Source: Staphylococcus sp. Marseille-Q5304
GTDB lineage: Bacteria; Bacillota; Bacilli; Staphylococcales; Staphylococcaceae
Length of the DNA: 64,000 nucleotides
Assembly (NCBI RefSeq): GCF_943737015.1
Contig: NZ_CALSFP010000001.1
Coordinates: 1,426,001-1,490,000 of the forward strand
Direction of reading: 5' to 3'
Below, piece after piece: positions 60,502-64,000 of the stretch (within the stretch, counting starts at the first letter, position 1; every line of letters starts with the position of its first letter). A program made the translations under genes and the position numbers. A model generated the notes under the pieces. That model saw only the letters and a program-made list of their open reading frames with translations. It had not been told where the DNA came from and searched no databases.

Positions 60502-60849
60502 TCACTCTAGTTCGAATGTCTTTTCAACTGCTGACACAAACTCCTTACCATAATTTGGATTTTCTTCTATACTATCCAATATGTAATTAAATTCTGTATC
60601 GAATTGTTTTAATTCTAAATTATCATTTACGATAATCTTTTTACCTTTATTTTCATGAAGCATAGACCACGTTTCTTGCACAAAAATTAAATATGAATAT
60701 GACTGACCATCATCTAATATATATGCAAAGCTATATTTATCGCTGTCGGCAAGCATTTGACCTGCTTCTTCTAAACCTTCTGTTGATTCCTCTGTATAAC
60801 ATAAAATACTGTCATCAGTAATTTTCATTTCGTTCACATAAATTCGCAC
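60502..60849 (-). CDS. UPF0738 family protein
   Basis: 115 aa, acidic ([35 protein letters not shown]). Resembles B. subtilis YjbL (UPF0738), also beside yjbM and yjbK. Function unknown. GTG start after AGGAGG. First gene of the operon leading to relQ; gap of 17 nt. Confidence 0.87.
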   Translation of the reverse strand: MRIYVNEMKITDDSILCYTEESTEGLEEAGQMLADSDKYSFAYILDDGQSYSYLIFVQETWSMLHENKGKKIIVNDNLELKQFDTEFNYILDSIEENPNYGKEFVSAVEKTFELE

Positions 60850-61031
60850 GGTTATACCTCCTTATTCCTCATTATTTTAACATAATTTAATTATACATAA
60901 CACGTGTCAAGGACATATTAAAACCGTTCCACTTTGTATAACAACTATATAATAACTGAACCACATCAATTTAAAATATGTGGTATGTGTTTTAAAATAT
61001 TATTAAGACTGATATAGAGGAGTGGTACGAA

Positions 61032-61631
61032 GTGAGTACAAACAATGAAATTGAATTTAAACAATTACTAACTAATAAGGAATATGAAAGTTTCTACAAT
61101 ACATATTTTCAAGGTGAACAACCATTCAAACAAACTAACTTTTACATCGATACACCAGATTTCCAACTCATGTCTAAACTTTGTGCATTACGTATTAGAG
61201 TTAAAGATAGTCAATATGAAATGACTTTAAAAACACCTTCAGAAGTCGGACTAATGGAATACAACGAACCAACAGACATTAAACCACAAATAGATGATCA
61301 AGTCTCAGCTACTCAACTACCACATTCAATTCGTGAGCAGCTCGACCAATTGCAAATTAACCAAGATAACCTTGTCATCTTGGGCTCATTAACTACCGAA
61401 CGATTAGAACGTCCTCTTGAAGAAAACTTAATCGTATTAGATAAAAGTACATACTTAGGTTATGAAGACTATGAATTGGAATTCGAAGTAACGGATTACG
61501 ATAAAGGACTTGAACAATTTAAATCTATTCTTGATCAATTTGATATTGAACACGTTGATCCAGACAATAAAGTAAAAAGATTTTTCGATAGAAAGCAAAA
61601 ATTAAACAAGAAACCTAACGATAACGGGTAA
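61032..61631 (+). CDS. CYTH domain protein (YjbK-type triphosphate tunnel enzyme)
   Basis: 199 aa. GTG start after GAGGAG. N-terminal ExExK motif (NEIEFK) and alternating charged strands (LRIRVKDSQYEMTLKTP, YELEFEVTDYD, DNKVKRFF) form the CYTH tunnel fold, which binds or hydrolyses triphosphates such as inorganic triphosphate or nucleotides. Divergent from the UPF0738-relQ operon. Confidence 0.9.
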   Translation: MSTNNEIEFKQLLTNKEYESFYNTYFQGEQPFKQTNFYIDTPDFQLMSKLCALRIRVKDSQYEMTLKTPSEVGLMEYNEPTDIKPQIDDQVSATQLPHSIREQLDQLQINQDNLVILGSLTTERLERPLEENLIVLDKSTYLGYEDYELEFEVTDYDKGLEQFKSILDQFDIEHVDPDNKVKRFFDRKQKLNKKPNDNG

Positions 61632-61701
61632 AGAGTCGAATTACTTCCATATGCTATGATTCGTGTTATATTAGTAATATATTAAATGATACGGTGATAA
61701 T

Positions 61702-62073
61702 ATGACACAAACACCTTTCGAAATAATCGGACGTGATGCGCTCTATCAAATGATAGATCATTTTTACTATCTCGTAGAAAGAGATGACAGAATCAATCAT
61801 CTTTTTCCTGAGAATTTTGAAGAAACGAGTAGAAAGCAAAAGCAATTTTTAACACAATTTTTAGGTGGGCCCAACTTATATACAGAAGAACATGGACACT
61901 CTATGCTTAAAAGAAGGCACTTAAACTTTACTATTACTAATTATGAACGTGATGCATGGTTAGAAAATATGTATATTGCTATACAACACGCAAATTTCCC
62001 TTACGGTGTCGGTGATTATTTATACGAACGATTGCGCATAACAGCAAATCATATGGTGAACTCTGAAATATAA
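61702..62073 (+). CDS. yjbI: Truncated hemoglobin (group II)
   Basis: 123-aa 2-on-2 globin: PFEIIGRDALYQMIDHFYYLVERDD, FLGGPNLYTEEHGHSMLKRRH with the proximal His region (MLKRRHLNF), and the Trp of group II (DAWLENMY). Binds O2 or NO-related ligands. 16 nt upstream of yjbH; yjbIH is a known operon in staphylococci. Confidence 0.92.
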   Translation: MTQTPFEIIGRDALYQMIDHFYYLVERDDRINHLFPENFEETSRKQKQFLTQFLGGPNLYTEEHGHSMLKRRHLNFTITNYERDAWLENMYIAIQHANFPYGVGDYLYERLRITANHMVNSEI

Positions 62074-62089
62074 TTGTAGGTGAAATAAC

Positions 62090-62881
62090 ATGGCTGAAGA
62101 ATTAAAGTTAATACATGCACAAAGTCGTGAAGATTCAAATCTTTCACCTGTAAGTAAGATAGAAATTTATTCTTTTTTCGACCCATTTAGTAAAGAATGC
62201 TTTAAACTATCAGCAATACTTTCTAAATTAAGAATTGAATATAAACAATATGTCAGTATTAGACATATTTTGAACCCTTCGTTACGCGTATTGACGAAAT
62301 GCCAAGCGCAAAGCACCTCAGACCTCGACAACATTGCCCTATCTTATAAGGCAGCAGAACTACAAGGTCGTTTACGTGCTGAACGATTTATCCATCTCGT
62401 ACAAAATGAAATTATTCCAAAAAGGGATATTATTACAGAAGCGATGGTCAATAATTGTATCAAAAATGCAGGACTTGATTATGAAGTCTTTAAAGAAGAC
62501 TTGCATAACAGTAAACTACGCGATAGTTTACAAGTTGACTTGCATATTGCACGCGAAATGGATATTGAAGAAGCACCTACACTTGTATTCTTTAACGAAG
62601 ATGTGCATGAAGAAGGCTTGAAAGTTGAAGGTTTATATCCGTATCATATTTATACGTATATCATTAATGAATTAATTGGTACTTCTATAGAAAAAGAACT
62701 TCCACCCACTTTAGAGCAATATATTCAACAACAACAATTAGTGACAATGGAAGAACTACTAACGATTTATGAATGGCCTGAAAAGTTAATGAATAAGGAA
62801 TTGAAAAAACTCGCCCTACAACAAAAGGTTGAAAAACTTAAGACACCAGATGGGAAGTTTTGGAAATCTAAAATGAAATAA
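62090..62881 (+). CDS. yjbH: Spx adaptor protein YjbH
   Basis: 263 aa, DsbA/FrnE-like thioredoxin fold that delivers Spx to ClpXP. Strongly like S. aureus YjbH: KIEIYSFFDPFSKECFKLSAILSKL, RHILNPSLRVLTKCQAQS, EEAPTLVFFNEDVHEEGLKVEGLYPYHIYTYI, LLTIYEWPEKLMNKELKKLA. The usual CxxC is reduced to one Cys in this position, as in S. aureus. Co-transcribed with yjbI. Confidence 0.95.
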   Translation: MAEELKLIHAQSREDSNLSPVSKIEIYSFFDPFSKECFKLSAILSKLRIEYKQYVSIRHILNPSLRVLTKCQAQSTSDLDNIALSYKAAELQGRLRAERFIHLVQNEIIPKRDIITEAMVNNCIKNAGLDYEVFKEDLHNSKLRDSLQVDLHIAREMDIEEAPTLVFFNEDVHEEGLKVEGLYPYHIYTYIINELIGTSIEKELPPTLEQYIQQQQLVTMEELLTIYEWPEKLMNKELKKLALQQKVEKLKTPDGKFWKSKMK

Positions 62882-62893
62882 ATTAAAGAAAAA

Positions 62894-62970
62894 ACTGGGA
62901 AATAATTGCCAGTAAAAGCCCATCAAAGATTGAAGGATCTTTGATGGGCTTATCTTATATATCAATATTA
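62894..62970. repeat. Intergenic repeat family B, partial copy 3
   Basis: AACTGGGAAATAATTGCCAG, then the hairpin AAGCCCATCAAAGAT (62916-62930) / ATCTTTGATGGGCTT (62937-62951) and TTATATATCAATATT. The distal body of copies 1 and 2 is absent; the copy reaches the stop of the next gene. Acts as a bidirectional terminator after yjbH. Confidence 0.8.
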
Positions 62971-63606
62971 TTTATAAAATTCCTCAAATGCTATATCTAA
63001 ATTCTGAGAAGCTTTTTGCATTACTTCTTCTTCCGGTAGGATTGCAGTCCCTTCTGCGCGTACTACATAGAATTTATCAAACCCCATTATATTTTCGAAC
63101 ATTTCCTTTAAGTAACGGTATGAAAAATCAAGCGGTGTATAGCGATCATCATTAGTATATATAGATCCACTCGCTTGGAGTAACAGCGCTTTATAATTAT
63201 CCGTCATTAAACCGACTGATCCCTCTTTCGTATATTTAAATGTTTCTCGAGCAAGCATAATATTATCCATATAGTCTTTCATTTTAGAAGTAATATTAAA
63301 GTTATGAAGTGGCGTAACAATTACAATTCGCTGTGCCCCTTTAAACTGTTCCAATAATTTTTTAGATAGTTGTGCTAAATGTTGTTCCTCTGTAGTTAAA
63401 CTTTGTTTATGACGTTGTTTATCCCAAGTGTTGAGTAATTGTTGTTGTGTTACTTGAGGAATCTCTATATCATATAAGTTTATTATTTCTAATTTATTGT
63501 TTGTAAAAACTTTTTGATACTTTTCTATAAACATATTTTCTAACTTAAGTGAGAAAGATTGTTCATTATTAAAATCAGGGTGCGCATTAATAATTAATGT
63601 CTTCAT
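62968..63606 (-). CDS. NAD(P)H-dependent FMN oxidoreductase (azoreductase/flavodoxin-like)
   Basis: 212 aa. Flavodoxin-2 fold: MKTLIINAHPDFNNEQSFS, IVTPLHNFNITSKMKDYMDNI (FMN site) and LLLQASGSIYT. Reduces quinones or azo compounds with NAD(P)H. Start at ATG 63606, 8 nt after AAAGGAG; a further nine codons are open upstream. Divergent from a YafY-type regulator, a likely regulator-target pair. Confidence 0.88.
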   Translation of the reverse strand: MKTLIINAHPDFNNEQSFSLKLENMFIEKYQKVFTNNKLEIINLYDIEIPQVTQQQLLNTWDKQRHKQSLTTEEQHLAQLSKKLLEQFKGAQRIVIVTPLHNFNITSKMKDYMDNIMLARETFKYTKEGSVGLMTDNYKALLLQASGSIYTNDDRYTPLDFSYRYLKEMFENIMGFDKFYVVRAEGTAILPEEEVMQKASQNLDIAFEEFYK

Positions 63607-63686
63607 CAAATCGACTCCTTTTTTATGATACACTCATTATAAATCGTTAAGGTGTCAGAATAAGTCACCTTTAAAAGGAGAATTTG

Positions 63687-64000
63687 ATGAAAAAATCAGA
63701 ACGATTAAATCAAGAACTCATTTTTCTGAGTGGCAAAAGTAGTTTTCAGTTAAAAGATTTAATTGAAGAATTTAATATTTCAAAAAGAACCGCAATTAGA
63801 GATATTAAAGAACTTGAAAATATGGGGTTAACTATTTATGTCGATCAAGGTCGATATGGTGGATATAAAATTATTAATCAAAATTTATTAACGCCCATTC
63901 ATTTTAATAACGATGAAATTTTAGCCATATTCTTCGCCTTAAAGTCTTTAAATTCCTTATCAAGTACGCCATTTAACAAAACATACAAACAAATCAGAGA
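63687..64000 (+). CDS. HTH/WYL (YafY-type) transcriptional regulator, partial
   Basis: About 104 codons visible; the 3' end runs off the window. N-terminal HTH_11 domain (MKKSERLNQELIFLS..., FQLKDLIEEFNISKRTAIRDIKEL, GRYGGYKI); the WYL part would follow (NNDEILAIFFALKSL). ATG after AAAAGGAG. Probably controls the divergent oxidoreductase gene. Confidence 0.9.
   Translation, partial: MKKSERLNQELIFLSGKSSFQLKDLIEEFNISKRTAIRDIKELENMGLTIYVDQGRYGGYKIINQNLLTPIHFNNDEILAIFFALKSLNSLSSTPFNKTYKQIR

Noticed and set aside
1..64000. A complete undescribed defence, biosynthetic or mobile system
   Set aside because: I looked for clusters of unknown genes with nuclease, helicase, toxin-antitoxin, recombinase or peptide-modifying features and found none. 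Unknown genes here are single and short.

Overview
This AT-rich window reads as a stretch of the conserved chromosome of a Staphylococcus, most likely a coagulase-negative species. Protein sequences and gene order (purK-purE-folD, qoxABCD, lcpB, atl, men genes, comK, murE, ugtP-ltaA, fabI-cpaA, relQ, yjbIH) match what I remember of S. aureus. Two S. aureus landmarks are missing: sspABC between the aminotransferase and menB, and fmtA beside qox. Species assignment is not possible by eye. No prophage, integrase, transposase or CRISPR array is visible.

Layout. 1-2.3 kb: start of the purine operon (purK partial, purE), divergent from folD. 2.4-5.7 kb: small accessory genes (two DUF3139 proteins, one with a poly-A frameshift; a broken secreted-peptide gene), flavohemoglobin hmp and a secreted Ig-like protein. 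5.9-10.9 kb: qoxABCD quinol oxidase operon and a nucleoside hydrolase. 11.3-20.3 kb: cell-envelope block with pgcA, the LCP ligase lcpB, a DUF2538 protein, a GNAT enzyme and the large autolysin gene atl, whose propeptide carries a 132-bp tandem repeat. 20.4-24.5 kb: two MarR regulators, an acyltransferase, an aminotransferase and intergenic repeats. 24.5-30.3 kb: menaquinone genes menF-menD-menH-menB and divergent menA. 30.3-38.7 kb: GNAT, a TM2 protein, an unlisted 31-codon cationic peptide gene, an arsRBC operon, a CapA-like phosphatase, small membrane proteins, lipoate ligase, an IDEAL protein and comK. 38.8-44.8 kb: tRNA-Asn and tRNA-Ser, a 5'-nucleotidase-like protein, ktrB, a degraded Asp23-like remnant, a single-pass membrane protein, and terC with a yybP-ykoY (manganese) riboswitch. 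44.8-53.7 kb: prfC, a YueH-like protein, murE, ugtP-ltaA, yjcG, an esterase and an AI-2E transporter. 53.9-60.9 kb: fabI and a compact six-gene operon (UPF0738-relQ-ppnK-rluA type-mgtE-cpaA). 61.0-64.0 kb: CYTH protein, truncated hemoglobin yjbI, Spx adaptor yjbH, an NAD(P)H oxidoreductase and a divergent, truncated YafY-type regulator.

How it fits together. Menaquinone synthesis feeds the Qox terminal oxidase. pgcA, ugtP and ltaA form the glucolipid-anchor route for lipoteichoic acid, and lcpB, murE and atl build and split the wall. KtrB, CpaA, MgtE and TerC are cation transporters, with CpaA known as a c-di-AMP target and relQ lying in its operon. Many genes start with TTG or GTG, and starts here were chosen by Shine-Dalgarno spacing and remembered orthologues.

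The features most worth a second look are two intergenic repeat families (seven copies in total, mostly between convergent genes), one of which supplies the C-terminus of a membrane protein; the paired hairpins around terC; the 31-codon peptide gene; the poly-A frameshift; and the atl repeat expansion.
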